Below are positions 10,540 to 20,356 of a stretch of 36,867 bases of DNA, piece by piece. The stretch comes from Diphasiastrum complanatum (Eukaryota > Streptophyta > Lycopodiopsida > Lycopodiales > Lycopodiaceae): assembly GCA_029204225.1 (NCBI GenBank), contig MU835723.1, forward strand, positions 1 to 36,867, in the 5' to 3' direction. The notes below the pieces were generated by a model. The model did no database searches, was not told the DNA's origin, and saw only the letters and a list, made by a program, of their open reading frames with translations. Position 1 is the stretch's first letter, and each line of letters begins with the position of its first letter. The translations under genes were made by a program, and so were the position numbers.

Positions 10540-11623
10540 TGTTACATACCTATGTAACTAGTAGTACATCAGACCCCTAATAGTCCATTTAGTGTTGGGG
10601 GCTAAATGGAAAGGTACCCTTAGGATTAAGGGTATGTGCCCTTGGATAAGGACAAGCAAGTGGCTATACCTTAGTTGGAGGTATGGAGTCGCATGACCCT
10701 TGGATAAGGGGTACCCTTAGTATTAAGGATAGGTGCCTTAGATTAAGGTACTAGTGTCCTTGGTTAAGGACAGGTAGGTGTCTATGCCTTGGATGGAGTT
10801 ATGGAACCTAGTGAGGTGTTAGAAAGTCATTGGATGACTATTTTTCTAAACCTTGGGCCTCAACCTTGAACCATATCACTTTAGTGGTCTAGGACCAAAG
10901 TATACTTGCACAACTTAGGCAATGGGACCTAGTAGGAGGGCGCCCTTCTAAAGTGTCAATTGAGTTCCCAACTCTCACAAGAAAGGCATTCAAAGAGTCA
11001 TAGGTTATGGAAGGAGTCTCTTACATTCCATAAGCCTATGGAGGCTCTTGGAGATTCTTTAACTCCCCTAGGCTTCTCTCTCTCTCATTGGATGAGCATG
11101 GAGCTCCATAGTGCATTGGAGAGGTTCATGGGCCATCTATATGAGGGTAGTACGGCGCCCATTGGGGAGGAGAGATCTCTCTTGTTTGCTTGGCTTATGC
11201 TCTAGTGTTGCTACTGTTGTGTAGAGTGCTTTCTTGTGGTAGTATGCTTGAGGTTTGGATCTTGCTTATGGTATGGGACATAAGTAGGGTTTGGATCTTG
11301 AGTATGCTATGGAGTGTTGTGGTATGCTTGTGATTTGTTTATGGTTAGCAAGGGGGTGCTAGATAGGTCTTGCTTGGAGCTTGGATCTAGCTATGGTTGG
11401 GTGGTGAATACTTGAGGCCAACTTGTTATCTATCTTTGTGTTTAAAGAGTAGGGATGCGGGAGGAGGAGAGATCTTTGGAGGCTTGCAGATCGTTACTTG
11501 CAGGTGGAGGCATCCTAGCTTGGAGTTGGGGAGCATCTTGAAGCTTGCAGGTTGCTTGGAGGACATTTGGAGGCTCTACCTTGGATTTGGAGGTCTTCCT
11601 CACCTCTACTTGTAAAAGTAACA
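10540..11623 (+). repeat. Chromovirus-1 3' LTR (right end tentative)
   Basis: It starts TGTTACATACC after the PPT; GTTACATA-CC-TATGTAAC is a perfect 8-bp inverted repeat at the very start. The end is placed at GTAACA (11618-11623) because it mirrors TGTTAC; this end is inferred, since no second LTR is present. The first 300 bp contain many imperfect copies of CTTGGATAAGG/GTACCCTTAG words (10610-10790). No convincing coding frame. Confidence 0.6.
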
Positions 11624-11674
11624 TTTTTTGATTTTAGTTCACTTGTCGATTTGTTTTGTAGGGTGTTAGTTATG

Positions 11675-11698
11675 TTTAGGGTTTAGGGTTTAGGGTTT
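11675..11698 (+). repeat. Short TTTAGGG telomere-type array
   Basis: Three full TTTAGGG units plus TTT. TTTAGGG is the usual plant telomere repeat. It lies about 50 bp from the inferred chromovirus LTR end. Confidence 0.85.
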
Positions 11699-11748
11699 CA
11701 AAGTACTGATAAACTCTCCCATGAGTTTCAAAGTACTGATAAACTCTC
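11696..11748. repeat. Tandem duplication with a 30-bp period
   Basis: TTTCAAAGTACTGATAAACT plus CTC occurs at 11696-11718 and again at 11726-11748 without mismatch. Confidence 0.9.
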
Positions 11749-12259
11749 TAGGAACTTACTTTCAGCTCAAACATAGTAGTATGTGTGAAATGATAAGGCT
11801 AAGACCTCAGAACACTCAATTCTATCCAATTCTACTTGGTTGACAGTGAAAAATGATGAAAATGGTAAAAGACATATGTGTGCTCACTTTGGCATATCCG
11901 ACGAGTTGGGTACCCTCTCAAACTCTCTGATTGCCTAAAACTCTTCTAAAAACAAATGAAATTGATTTAGAAACAAGAGCAACACATTTTATTCTTCAAT
12001 ACCTATCCAACAAGCTATAGAACATCAAATTTGGATCATTCCTTGAGAAGTAGCACTCATTAATGAGGTTTGATTTCACACGTGTGAGCTCTCTGTCCGT
12101 ACAGAGCTCCGCTGGATCAAATCAGCCTTGATTTGATCCACTTATGATCCACAAATTGCTGATTTCTCAGCGAGTTTGATCCCTTTCTCAAATTCGAGTT
12201 CCTACAAGCAAAAACACTGATGATATGATGTATACACCCTCACCTCTTCAAAGCATGAA

Positions 12260-12271
12260 GCTCTGATACCA
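12260..12271 (-). other. Copia-1 primer-binding site (initiator-Met tRNA)
   Basis: Minus-strand TGGTATCAGAGC directly follows the 5' LTR end. It matches the 3' end of plant initiator methionine tRNA, the standard Copia primer. Confidence 0.95.
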
Positions 12272-13001
12272 TGTGAAGTTTTTAGCACGTGTGAACTTCA
12301 CCACACACCCTACAGGATCTTACTGAGGTGTTGTGATTGCACGAGATTGATCAAAGAACAGTATGCTTGAAAAATCTAAGACAAGAGTAGAATGGCATAC
12401 ATCTAATGAAAAAGTCTAACTCCTCACTGTGAGAAATGAATGTCAGAAATAATTCTAAATGTTTAGTATGGGAAAAACAGGCTGCTCTCGAGTAGAGAGA
12501 GAAAATCAATCATAGAAAACTCGGGTAGAGAGATAATGAGTCCAAAACACCAAAATCTCAATATCCACAATATGGCAAAACATGCCAAGCAATCCCTACA
12601 TGAGAGAGACTCGAATTCCTACAGTGGAGTTGCATGGAAAGTCCACTTAACTAAACTAATTTACCTACCAGAGATCCACATGTGTAACTGCATGCATGTA
12701 TGTTGCATGTACTGCGTGTCAACTCATAAAACTGCCTAGACATGTGTAGATCACATAAATCACTTTGCATATTGCATGCACTGATTGCATGTGGCTTGCA
12801 TGCATACACTATGACATTGCATGCTATCTAAACTTTTGCATATCATCAAAATTGAACCTATCTAACTAAAATCCAAGCTATACTAGAAGGTTATGTGCTC
12901 AATTCACATACCTTTTATGTACAACATGAAATTTAGTGAAAATCACCATGGACATGGCCCCAAACTCAAGATAGGAAGATAATATTTTAATAATCTTCAC
13001 A
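12272..13001 (-). repeat. Copia-1 5' LTR
   Basis: 730 bp, colinear with 4811-5540 without indels; about 44 substitutions by eye. This is the upstream LTR on the minus strand and would hold the element promoter. Confidence 0.95.
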
Positions 13002-13006
13002 CGACG
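13002..13006. repeat. Right target-site duplication of Copia-1 (CGACG)
   Basis: Partner of CGGCG at 4806-4810, one transition apart. Confidence 0.75.
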
Positions 13007-14059
13007 TACAATTTGTTGAATTTGGCTTATCCTAAACTAGTCATTTCGATGCCTCTCTCTCCAGATCATACCATCCTTGACCTCCCAAAAACTAACACCG
13101 AGATTGGTGGTGATGATGACCCCCTGGCTGATCTGCTAGAGACCAAAAGATTCTCATCCAGACCTGCGGATGCGGACAAAGCTGAGCCTTCCACAAGCAA
13201 GCAGACAGAAGAGAGCAATATGTGCACTAAGGCCCTAGATGATTACCTGCCGAAGCCATCCCAACAACGAAAGGCAGCCTCACATGTTAGGCTAAGAGAC
13301 AATATGGCAGACACCAAAGAGTCCTAAAGATTTGAAAGAAAATACCCACACAACAGGAGGGGCGGCCGAGAAGAGATCTATCAAAGCCAGTATTCCACAC
13401 AAGCTGAGATCATTGTTGCACTGTAACCACAGCCCGAGTGGCGAAATAAAATCCTAAAGGATAGCAGGCGGTTGCAAGAATATCTGAGGGTGCCATCATG
13501 GAAAAGGATCAATCCTTTTTATATGCCAATCAGATGAAAAAATTCCTGGCCAACAGAACAACCACGAGTCAAAGTAGTGAACTGGCCGGTAATTCCACCA
13601 ATTTTAGATAGCACATCAATGGATAATCTGAGATTACAATTGCTAGATTTTGGAAACAAATATAAATCTAATGCTGATTTGTGCATAAGGAAAAGTGCCG
13701 AATATTGCAGGTCAATGGCCTTTCTGATGAATCAAGAATGTTTTTGGGATCGTGGCTTAAATCTAGTTCGGATCAATCCCAACATGACTCTCCAGTCTGA
13801 GGATGATCATGAAATGATGGCCCGACTTTACTACAGAGCGGCCTTTATGTCTTTCCGGTACGTTACAATGATAGAAGACTGGCAAGAGTTCAACTTTATC
13901 AAGAAAGTGCCAAAGTACCCGGGGCCGCTATCTTACAGAAGCAAGCTCTGCTTCCAAGTATTTGAAGCCTTGGGGAGAAAGATGAGCGAACAAAAACAGA
14001 TTGAGACGAGTAGGACTCATAGGAGGTTCTCAAGCAGGTTGAGATGTAGAGGCCATTGA
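13007..14059 (+). pseudogene. Unidentified protein, continuation of the frame begun at 4739
   Basis: One plus-strand frame of about 350 codons is interrupted by three stops (TAA at 13325, TAA near 13430, TGA near 13535) and has no frameshift. The first third is Asp/Glu/Lys/Pro-rich and looks disordered. The last 160 codons (13577-14059) look globular, with many aromatic residues and Cys, and contain NWPVIPPILD, CFWDRGLNLVRINPN and RYVTMIEDWQEF. I do not recognise the family. It could be a structural (Gag- or coat-like) protein of a retroelement or pararetrovirus, but no diagnostic motif is present. The frame joins 24 codons left of Copia-1. Confidence 0.55.
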
Positions 14060-14777
14060 GAGATCAACTTTGTGAAATAATTTTGAGACAAATAAGCACT
14101 TGGTTTTACGAAAGTGACTGAAGATCCACACTTTTGCCAAGCAAAATAACGTCATTCTACATATGTTGCAGTGGGTCCTACAACAGATTGGGGGAGATGA
14201 TGTTGGCAGATTTCAAAGAATCCCTAAGATGCCGAACTGAGCTGTAATGAAGAGCACCTCTCACCCTAAACCGAGGAGGTCTCAGAAGGAAGAGAGCAGG
14301 AAGAAGATGAGAGCCAAGCATGAGAGCCGAGAAATACTAGCTAGGAAAATAGTAGTTGAAAATCTTGTGAGCCTCATGATGAATCCCAAAAAAGGAATGA
14401 CCATGTAGGAGCTAGTGTTGTTTCTAGGCAATGTAATAAATGTAGACCTCTCTGAAATAAATGTAGATCCCTCTTAAATAAATTAGAGTGAGCCACCTTT
14501 TGATGGTGACCTCTAGTGGAAGAGCTATTTCCACTTGGAATTTGTAAATTAGTGGAATTGCCACTTAGGCTCCACATGGGCAGCCTCTTAGGCTCCATTA
14601 GGCTCCACATGGGCAGCCTCTTGGTCTAATTAAGAGACCCCCTCTCTTGTGAGGGAGCTTTTACTTGTAATGTCATTTGCTCTTGTTGGATAAAGAAGAT
14701 CCTTCATGAGTTCTTGGCATTCTTGAAACTCCTTGTTCATGACAACTTTCTTGAGTGATTCCTTTATGAACATGCAT
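14060..14777 (+). other. Non-coding stretch with repeats and clustered AATAAA
   Basis: No coding frame is supported. AATAAA occurs three times (14435, 14456, 14477), the first two within a repeated AATAAATGTAGA word, so this may be the 3' end of the preceding unit. A 24-bp word (TAGGCTCCACATGGGCAGCC plus TCTT) is repeated at 14566-14589 and 14599-14622. CCCCTCTCTTGTGAGGG near 14640 can form a small hairpin. Confidence 0.55.
14566..14622. repeat. 24-bp direct repeat, 33-bp period
   Basis: Copies at 14566-14589 and 14599-14622 are identical; the half-word TTAGGCTCCAT lies between them. Confidence 0.9.
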
Positions 14778-15236
14778 TTCAGTGTGCATGTATCTGGAGT
14801 GAACGAATCTTGAGCATCCCATTGATAGGCTGGATAACATACTATAATGAACCAAATACCTTTCTGCTTGATTGGGCTTGAACAAAGAAGATAATGTTTT
14901 AAAAGCCAACCACCTGGAACGAGTAGAAACACGCGATTTCCAGAGATATGGGAATCAAGAAGAACCAAAGAAACTGTGTTCCCAGATTCGCAGCAGGAAT
15001 CTATGAACAATGGGATACTTGCTCAGAGCACTTGATGGAGAGCTGATTGCCTTTAACACAATTGCTTTTAAGCAATTTTCAAGACTAGGATTGTAGTTTG
15101 GTATCGTATGTATGCATGTTGGAATTCTGACTGTGCAAGAAGACATTAAAATAGCTCCACTGCTCCAAGAAGTAAATCCATCAATAGAGAAAGGTGATTC
15201 AGTGATGCAAACTTCAAGGGATATATCAATTGAGAT
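14778..15236 (+). repeat. 459-bp segment, copy A
   Basis: Same length as copy B at 15573-16031, in direct orientation, offset 795 bp. By eye about 15 mismatches (about 3%) and no indels. After copy A follow 336 bp that are absent after copy B. Confidence 0.92.
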
Positions 15237-15297
15237 TCTTTCATTTGTGCAATGTGGATTAGAGTGGAATAAATTTCTTGTTCTTGTTTTGAAGTAA
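14878..15297 (+). pseudogene. Unidentified coding remnant, first copy
   Basis: The plus frame has two stops (a TAG before MGYLLRALDGEL and a TAG after FSRLGL), then MHVGILTVQEDIKIAP. Copy B at 15673 carries the same two stops, so the damage predates the duplication. The sequence looks like a real protein (LLRALDGELIAFNTIAFKQF). There is a weak similarity in style to plant-virus 30K movement proteins around the HVG motif, but not enough for assignment. After 15236 the frame leaves the duplicated part and ends at 15297. Confidence 0.4.
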
Positions 15298-15572
15298 TTT
15301 CAGCATACTAGTAAACTAAACAAGCTAAGATTGTGATGTAGATCTTGCATATCCCTGACATCTCAGTTTTTGATATTTTCAAAAATCAAGAGATGGGTAT
15401 TTCTTGATCTTTGAATTGCTATAATGCTATAGATGATTAGTTTCTTGTTTCTTGTTCAGTTCTTTAGATAATTTAGAGTGCATTTGTTGTGTCCTATTGC
15501 GTAGAATCAGTTAGAAGCAAGAGTTCTTTAGTTATTCACCTGTATTGCATGCAGATCTGTTGGTGAGTGGTC
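15237..15572. other. Unique spacer between the two 459-bp copies
   Basis: AT-rich with TTTCTTGTTCTTG-type words; no coding frame beyond the short tail to 15297, and no recognisable element. Confidence 0.5.
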
Positions 15573-16031
15573 TTCAGTGTGCATGTATCTGGAGTTAATG
15601 AATCTTGAGCATCCCATTGATAGGCTGGATAACATACTATAATGAACCAAATACCTTTCTGCCTGATTGGGCTTGAACAAAGAAGATAATGTTTTAAAAG
15701 CCAACCACCTCGAATGAGTAGAAACACTCGATTTCCAGAGATATGGGAATAAAAAAGAACCAAAGAAACTGTGTTCACAGATTCGTAGTAGGAATCTATG
15801 AACAATGGGATACTTGCTCAGAGCACTTGATGGAGAGCTGATTGCCTTCAGCACAATTGCTTTTAAGCAATTTTCAAGACTAGGATTGTAGTTTGGTATC
15901 GTATGTATGCATGTTGGAATTCTGACTGTGCAAGAAGACATTAAAATAGCTCCACTGCTCCAAGAAGTAAATCCATCAATAGAGAAAGGTGATTTAGTGA
16001 TGCAAACTTCAAGGGATAGATCAATTGAGAT
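15573..16031 (+). repeat. 459-bp segment, copy B
   Basis: Direct copy of 14778-15236. Here the coding frame continues past the repeat into unique sequence, so B is probably the original context. Confidence 0.92.
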
Positions 16032-16176
16032 AGCAACATCATCATCCACTCAGAAGAATGCAAGTTCTGTCAAAGCATCGTCTCCATCGTCCCAATACAA
16101 GCGAGACTCTAGCCATGACAAGGTCCAAGAGATGGAGACAGAACTTCAAGACACTCAACAAGAAGAAGATGTGTAG
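15673..16176 (+). pseudogene. Unidentified coding remnant, second copy, with Ser-rich extension
   Basis: Same frame as copy A with the same two stops, then an extension of about 50 codons outside the repeat. The extension is Ser/Lys/Glu/Gln-rich and ends QDTQQEEDV before a TAG. Low-complexity charged tails of this kind are common in structural proteins of retroelements and pararetroviruses, but no family is identifiable. Confidence 0.4.
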
Positions 16177-16219
16177 CAGTAGGATATCTAGTAGGCCGAA
16201 GAAGAGCTAATACAGCAGG

Positions 16220-17150
16220 TAATTTCTGACATCCAACAAGAGTAGGCAATCAAAAATGATGTCGAACCTGTTATTATTGATGAAGAAACCTACCGAAAGA
16301 CTTCGAGATGTTGCTAATAGAGACTCAGGCCTCAATTCAGCACTTCGTCAATCTAGAAAAGATTTCCAGAAAGCTTGGAAGCGAGTATGATACAATCCAA
16401 GCTGACCTCATCCAGAAAGATAGAGAGTTGGAAGAGAGCAAAGTAGAGGTGTTACAGAAGGACGACGAGCTGAAAGAAACTCACATTGAGTTTTAGAGAA
16501 GAATCAAGCCCTAGAAGAGCCTACTACTTAAACATTAAGTTCAGACCTTACAAGGATTGTTGCAGTAGGAGTTGCATACCAGAAGCTTGTTGCAAAAAAA
16601 TCATAAAGCATTGAGAAAACAACTTAGGTCTGTTACTTCTGATAAGAAAACTGCTGAAGCCAAGCAGAAGCAGCTAGAGGATTCTGTTCTGCAATTGCAG
16701 AGTTCTACAGACATGCTGAGGCAGGGCAATACAATCTATAAAAAATAGACTAAAGAAGCGATTATGTGGCAAATCAGTGCCAAAACCACACTTGGAGCCT
16801 GTGTTTCCCACGAGAAATATAGGATTGACTCAGTAGCATGGAAAGATGTCCAAAAGAATATCATTAAATCCTTCCAACTGCAATACTTACAACCACAGAT
16901 GGTAGAGTACGAAAAATTAAAAAAGAAATTGGAGAAGGCAAAGTTCAATGCGAGCCAAATCCAGATTGCTGAGGAGGAATCAGTGGAGAAAGAAGACAAA
17001 GAAGTGCATATTGAACCCTTCTCTATGCGATGTAAATATTGTTTCTCTTATTTCATTTGCCCTTTTGTCCACCAGACATTTGTACATAAAAAACACTTTT
17101 TCCCAATATGTAGAAGAAATCCTAGCCTTGATTGTGCCCACTGTTTATGA
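16220..17150 (+). pseudogene. Coiled-coil protein remnant
   Basis: After a frame change a frame runs from about 16220 to 17150 with several stops (at 16494, near 16512, near 16530, near 16569 and 16746). The residues form heptad-like patterns: LEKISRKLGSEYDTIQADLI, DRELEESKVEVLQKDDELKE, AEAKQKQLEDSVLQLQ and EKLKKKLEKAKF. It would be a long, charged alpha-helical coiled coil. After about 17030 the translation becomes Cys/His/Phe-rich and may no longer be coding. No family is recognised; its position suggests it belonged to the same unit as the frames on either side. Confidence 0.4.
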
Positions 17151-17365
17151 TCGAGGCAAATTGGTATGATCACCTTGTGAATAATACTCCGATTGATATT
17201 CCACTTGGACCAATGGAAAATCATGGAGTGGGAGGTTATCTAACCCTCTCATTCAATGAAGATTATCTTACAATGAATGATTATTTTTTGAGAACCACTA
17301 GAAGGACATTGGAGCAACAGAGTGAAGTAGAAGCCAGAGCAAAGCCAATTTCCATAGGAAACTAG
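17132..17365 (+). pseudogene. Short unidentified coding remnant
   Basis: Frame of 77 codons with NNTPIDIPLGPMENHGVGGY and LSFNEDYLTMNDYFLRTTRR, which reads like a folded protein. It continues for about 20 codons beyond the TAG at 17363 (ENEPEGPDQIVCEPLHI). Not recognised. Confidence 0.35.
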
Positions 17366-17661
17366 CTTCCAGAAAACGAGCCAGAAGGACCTGATCAAAT
17401 TGTTTGTGAGCCACTGCACATCTGAGGAAGGGGATATGTGTAGGCCTATAGATCCACATTGTCCAAATTAATTGTTATATGTTGTAATTTTTTCAGTTTT
17501 TGCATATGTACATATGTGGTAGTACCTAATTTCATGTAAAGGCCTATTTGCACTTTAGTAATTCATTGTATTAAAGACTTGCAACGCTTTAGAGCAACAC
17601 AATAGCTATTCCCAACCGACACCTTAACGGTTGGTGAGTGACAGTTAGGCCTTGCGTGCGT

Positions 17662-17672
17662 CTCTATATGAG
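17662..17672 (+). promoter_or_regulatory. TATA-like motif
   Basis: TCTCTATATGAGAG is a palindrome-like TATA motif. About 45 bp downstream lies a purine-rich ATAGAGGAGAGAGAG stretch. It could be the promoter of the decayed unit; there is no other support. Confidence 0.3.
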
Positions 17673-18358
17673 AGTGACACCGGCTCATTTGTAAACACAC
17701 AAATGTTCGTTATCAATAGAGGAGAGAGAGCTAGTTTCCTTAAGCTTGTGCATTCCTTTTCTCTTACTGTTACAACTACACTTCTTATCAAGTGAGCGAA
17801 TACACTCTGAGATTTTTTGTAGCTATTCTGATACATGTATGTCTGTGGCACTCTTTCCATCTTGTACTGAATTCTAGTTCGCTAACGTGGATTTACAGGT
17901 TACATCTCGGAAGAGCCGATTCTAACTGTTTGTTTGTAGGAAATTAGCTGAAGCTGACAAGCATTCGCATAACCAGGACTTCTCTTATTTTTGAATGAGT
18001 TTATGTGCTCTGATAAAGAACATAATTGTTGTTCTACTTTGATTGCTTCTCAGTGATAAGAACTAATTACTTTGCGCTCACATCAAGAGGAATCAATGCC
18101 TATCAGATTCTATTTTGTAGAATCTAATTGCTAACCTTTGTCAGATAAGTTGCTTTCTATTTATTTTGTTGCTTGGAAGATAAAGTATCTCTTTCACTCT
18201 CAGACCTTGACCAAATTGTTTCATGTTGTTGTTTCTGGATGCCAATCTACTCAATATCTTTGGATAACCAGATATGTCATTGTAGTATTCTGTTCTGAAT
18301 ATTACATTCATCATCACTCCATTACCTTTGTACACTTATCATCCAAAAGAGGAGATTT

Positions 18359-18380
18359 CTCTCTCTCTCTCTCTCTCTCT
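18359..18380. repeat. (CT)11 microsatellite
   Basis: Uninterrupted CT dinucleotides over 22 bp. Confidence 0.95.
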
Positions 18381-18447
18381 TGGGAAATGATAAAACCTTT
18401 TATGATACATAATTTACAGATTTTGTAGAAATCTATAACATATAGGC

Positions 18448-19010
18448 TACCACAGTCGAGCTCACCGATGAACCCTACTATCCCGAGGAAGAAGCACTGG
18501 ACTCTGTCCGAATGCATTTTATAGATGGAGTGAATGGAGAATTGATATCAATCTATGGGAATCAGCTTCATGGTACTAGATTCAAGCTCCCATTAAATGT
18601 TATGAACGCGGAGAGAATCATAGAATTGTCGCATGTCCTAACAAGCCACAAGGCATTTTCGTGCCATAGTGTTGTGATTGTGGATATGGACACCCATACC
18701 TAATGTGTCCAGTCATGAGGAAAGAGAAACAAGGAGAGATTTCTGCCCCACTACATCTAATGAATGTGGTAGGAGAACCAAGGCAATGCCGATATTCATC
18801 CAACTAGAGCACATAAACAACTAAAAAAGGAACCAGCCAAATCCGCTACTACATGACCTATTAGTGGCTCATCGAGTTTCTTATACGTTGGAGAAGATCC
18901 CAATCCCACAATTGAACAAGGGAACTTCAAACGCATGAAGGAATGGGTAATAGACTATAATAGGCAACTAATAGGTAAGTTACAAATTATAACTAGAGTA
19001 AGCTTAGTAT
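18448..19010 (+). pseudogene. Decayed frame with a Cys/His knuckle
   Basis: An acidic opening (VELTDEPYYPEEEALDSV) in one frame passes to a second frame near 18600, which reads HRIVACPNKPQGIFVP, a TAG, then CCDCGYGHPYLMC (18670-18708). The spacing C-x2-C-x3-H-x4-C is one residue shorter than the standard retroviral knuckle. The frame continues with VMRKEKQGEISAPLH to a TAG near 18805; less certain coding (VGEDPNPTIEQGNF, EWVIDYNRQLIG) follows to about 19010. Cys/His knuckles occur in Gag of LTR elements and in coat proteins of pararetroviruses; which one cannot be decided. Confidence 0.4.
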
Positions 19011-20269
19011 AGGACGACCTTTCATTGTCCTAACTACAATAGGACCCTAGGGATGGAAACTAGTATATGCCTAATAAAGCTTATATCATGGTTAGTTCAC
19101 ATTGAGCTTTGACACCATTTGATTAAGGTATATTGTAATGTTCTACATAGATTCTTTTGGGAAATTCGACATCTTCAAGATGACAACCAAGTATCACTTA
19201 CATGTGAAGTTAGAGAAGGATTATGCGACCACCAAAGCTGCATGGGGTGTTAACTTAAATCCGTATGACATGCATTGTTGGAGATTAGAAGGAAAAAAAC
19301 ATATTGACCTATGGGTAAGAGGTGATTTATACCCTCATAATCCACTGGTAGATGCTCCTCCTAAATTTTCTGATGTACATAGTTTGTTAAGGTTCGTTGG
19401 GGATGGTCAGAATGGACTGCTTGGCTATTGTCAAGCAATGGATTCTCGAAGAATCCAAGCTGAGACATTGGCAAATACGACAAACATTCATATATTGAGT
19501 ATGAATGACAATTTAAAGTCATTGCATGGAATAAATATGAAATTGGAGCAGGAGATAAATGGTTTGAAAATAGAGCTTGCTAGTTCTGTCACAAAAATTG
19601 AAGAATTGCAATCTTCAATCAGTATATTTCAGAGGACAATATATGGCTTACAACGAAAGCGTAGAGTCTCAATGGATCAGCAAGCAGAAAATGAAAACAC
19701 TAAGAGACACAAATTAGAAGCTTTGGCACCAGGTGGTGGTGCCAGTAAAAGACGTATGAGGGACACAAAAGAGTTCTTGAAAAAGGCGGTTGGAAAAGAT
19801 TTTATTGCCGGAAAATATATGAAACATTTTTTGAAGGGTAAAGATTTGATTAAGATTGTGGAAGATGAAACAAGTGATTCAATTCGCTTGAGAATTGCAA
19901 AAAAGCTAGTCGACAAGTTCAAGCCAAATCCAAATGTTAAAGAGATGGTGTACGCATGTGACCAAGGAGGTGTGAGTCGCAAGGGGTATAGAGCTTTGAA
20001 GAAGTATATGAAATGCTCTGACAAAAATGGGTTGAAATGCCATCAAATAATACCTACTTATAAACTTGTTGAATCCGTCAAACGAGAATGCAATTCGATT
20101 TTGCTCTCTGAATTAGGAGAGTTTCAACATATTGAGGATTCTTTAACAGTAACCAATAAGAAGAAAGGACCTCCGACATGTTTTCATTATCATCAAGGCA
20201 ATAATATATTCTTAGATCTAGAAAAGGTCCAAGCGATGATGATTCGACATTACGAAGTTAGAACAAATG

Positions 20270-20356
20270 GTAAGAACATTTATTGTGGATCTTGATTTTG
20301 AATTGTATGCTTTTCTTCAACTAATATGTTTTCGTAATGAAATTTCTGTTTTACAG
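20270..20356 (+). other. Intron 1 of the transposase-like gene
   Basis: 87 bp, GTAAGA donor and TTTTACAG acceptor with an AT-rich body. Removing it joins the frame in phase, making a GAT codon across the junction. Confidence 0.8.

Larger units (their letters stand above)
7930..11623 (+). mobile_element. Chromovirus-1: 5'-truncated Ty3/Gypsy element inside Copia-1
   Basis: Plus strand, antisense to its Copia host. Modules: partial gag, CCHC knuckle, protease, start of RT joined directly to integrase core, integrase C-terminus, chromodomain-like end, PPT and a 3' LTR starting at 10540. The chromodomain remnant at 10370-10470 places it among chromoviruses, which use that domain for heterochromatin targeting. 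No 5' LTR is seen, and the first gag residues appear at about 7930. Stops, a frameshift and a large internal deletion disable it. Confidence 0.85.
11624..12259 (-). other. Copia-1 5' leader, non-coding
   Basis: Between PBS and the chromovirus LTR there is about 640 bp with no gag frame on the minus strand. It presumably is the untranslated leader of Copia-1. It contains the telomere-type repeat and the 30-bp tandem duplication listed separately, both close to the junction with the inserted chromovirus. Confidence 0.6.
4811..13001 (-). mobile_element. Copia-1: Ty1/Copia retrotransposon with two LTRs, nested by a chromovirus
   Basis: Two 730-bp LTRs in direct orientation (4811-5540 and 12272-13001) start TGTGAAG and end CTTCACA. 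The element reads on the minus strand: the PBS (TGGTATCAGAGC) lies inside the right LTR at 12271-12260 and the PPT (CTAAGGAGGAG) lies inside the left LTR at 5551-5541. RT and RNase H are present at 7330-5555. Gag, protease and integrase are missing, and the space is filled by unclassified sequence and a plus-strand chromovirus. I count about 44 mismatches between the LTRs (about 6%) and no indels. Confidence 0.95.
17430..18447. other. Non-coding stretch
   Basis: About 1 kb without a supported coding frame. It holds the TATA-like motif above, long T-rich runs, and a (CT)n microsatellite at 18359-18380. ACATATAG just before 18448 looks like a splice acceptor for the frame that follows. Confidence 0.5.

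Noticed and set aside
11442-11624. Small frames on both strands in the chromovirus LTR
   Set aside because: Repetitive GGAGGCTTGCAGG-type words produce open frames by composition; no protein features.
14955-15146. Minus-strand frames near 14.6-15.1 kb
   Set aside because: Antisense to the plus coding remnant and not supported by motifs or signals.
14778-16031. The two 459-bp copies as LTRs of a small element
   Set aside because: They lack TG...CA ends, PBS and PPT, contain coding sequence, and have no target duplication.
15528-16049. Minus-strand frame of 173 codons across 459-bp copy B
   Set aside because: It is antisense to the more protein-like plus frame, and its length follows from the duplication; a shorter version appears opposite copy A.
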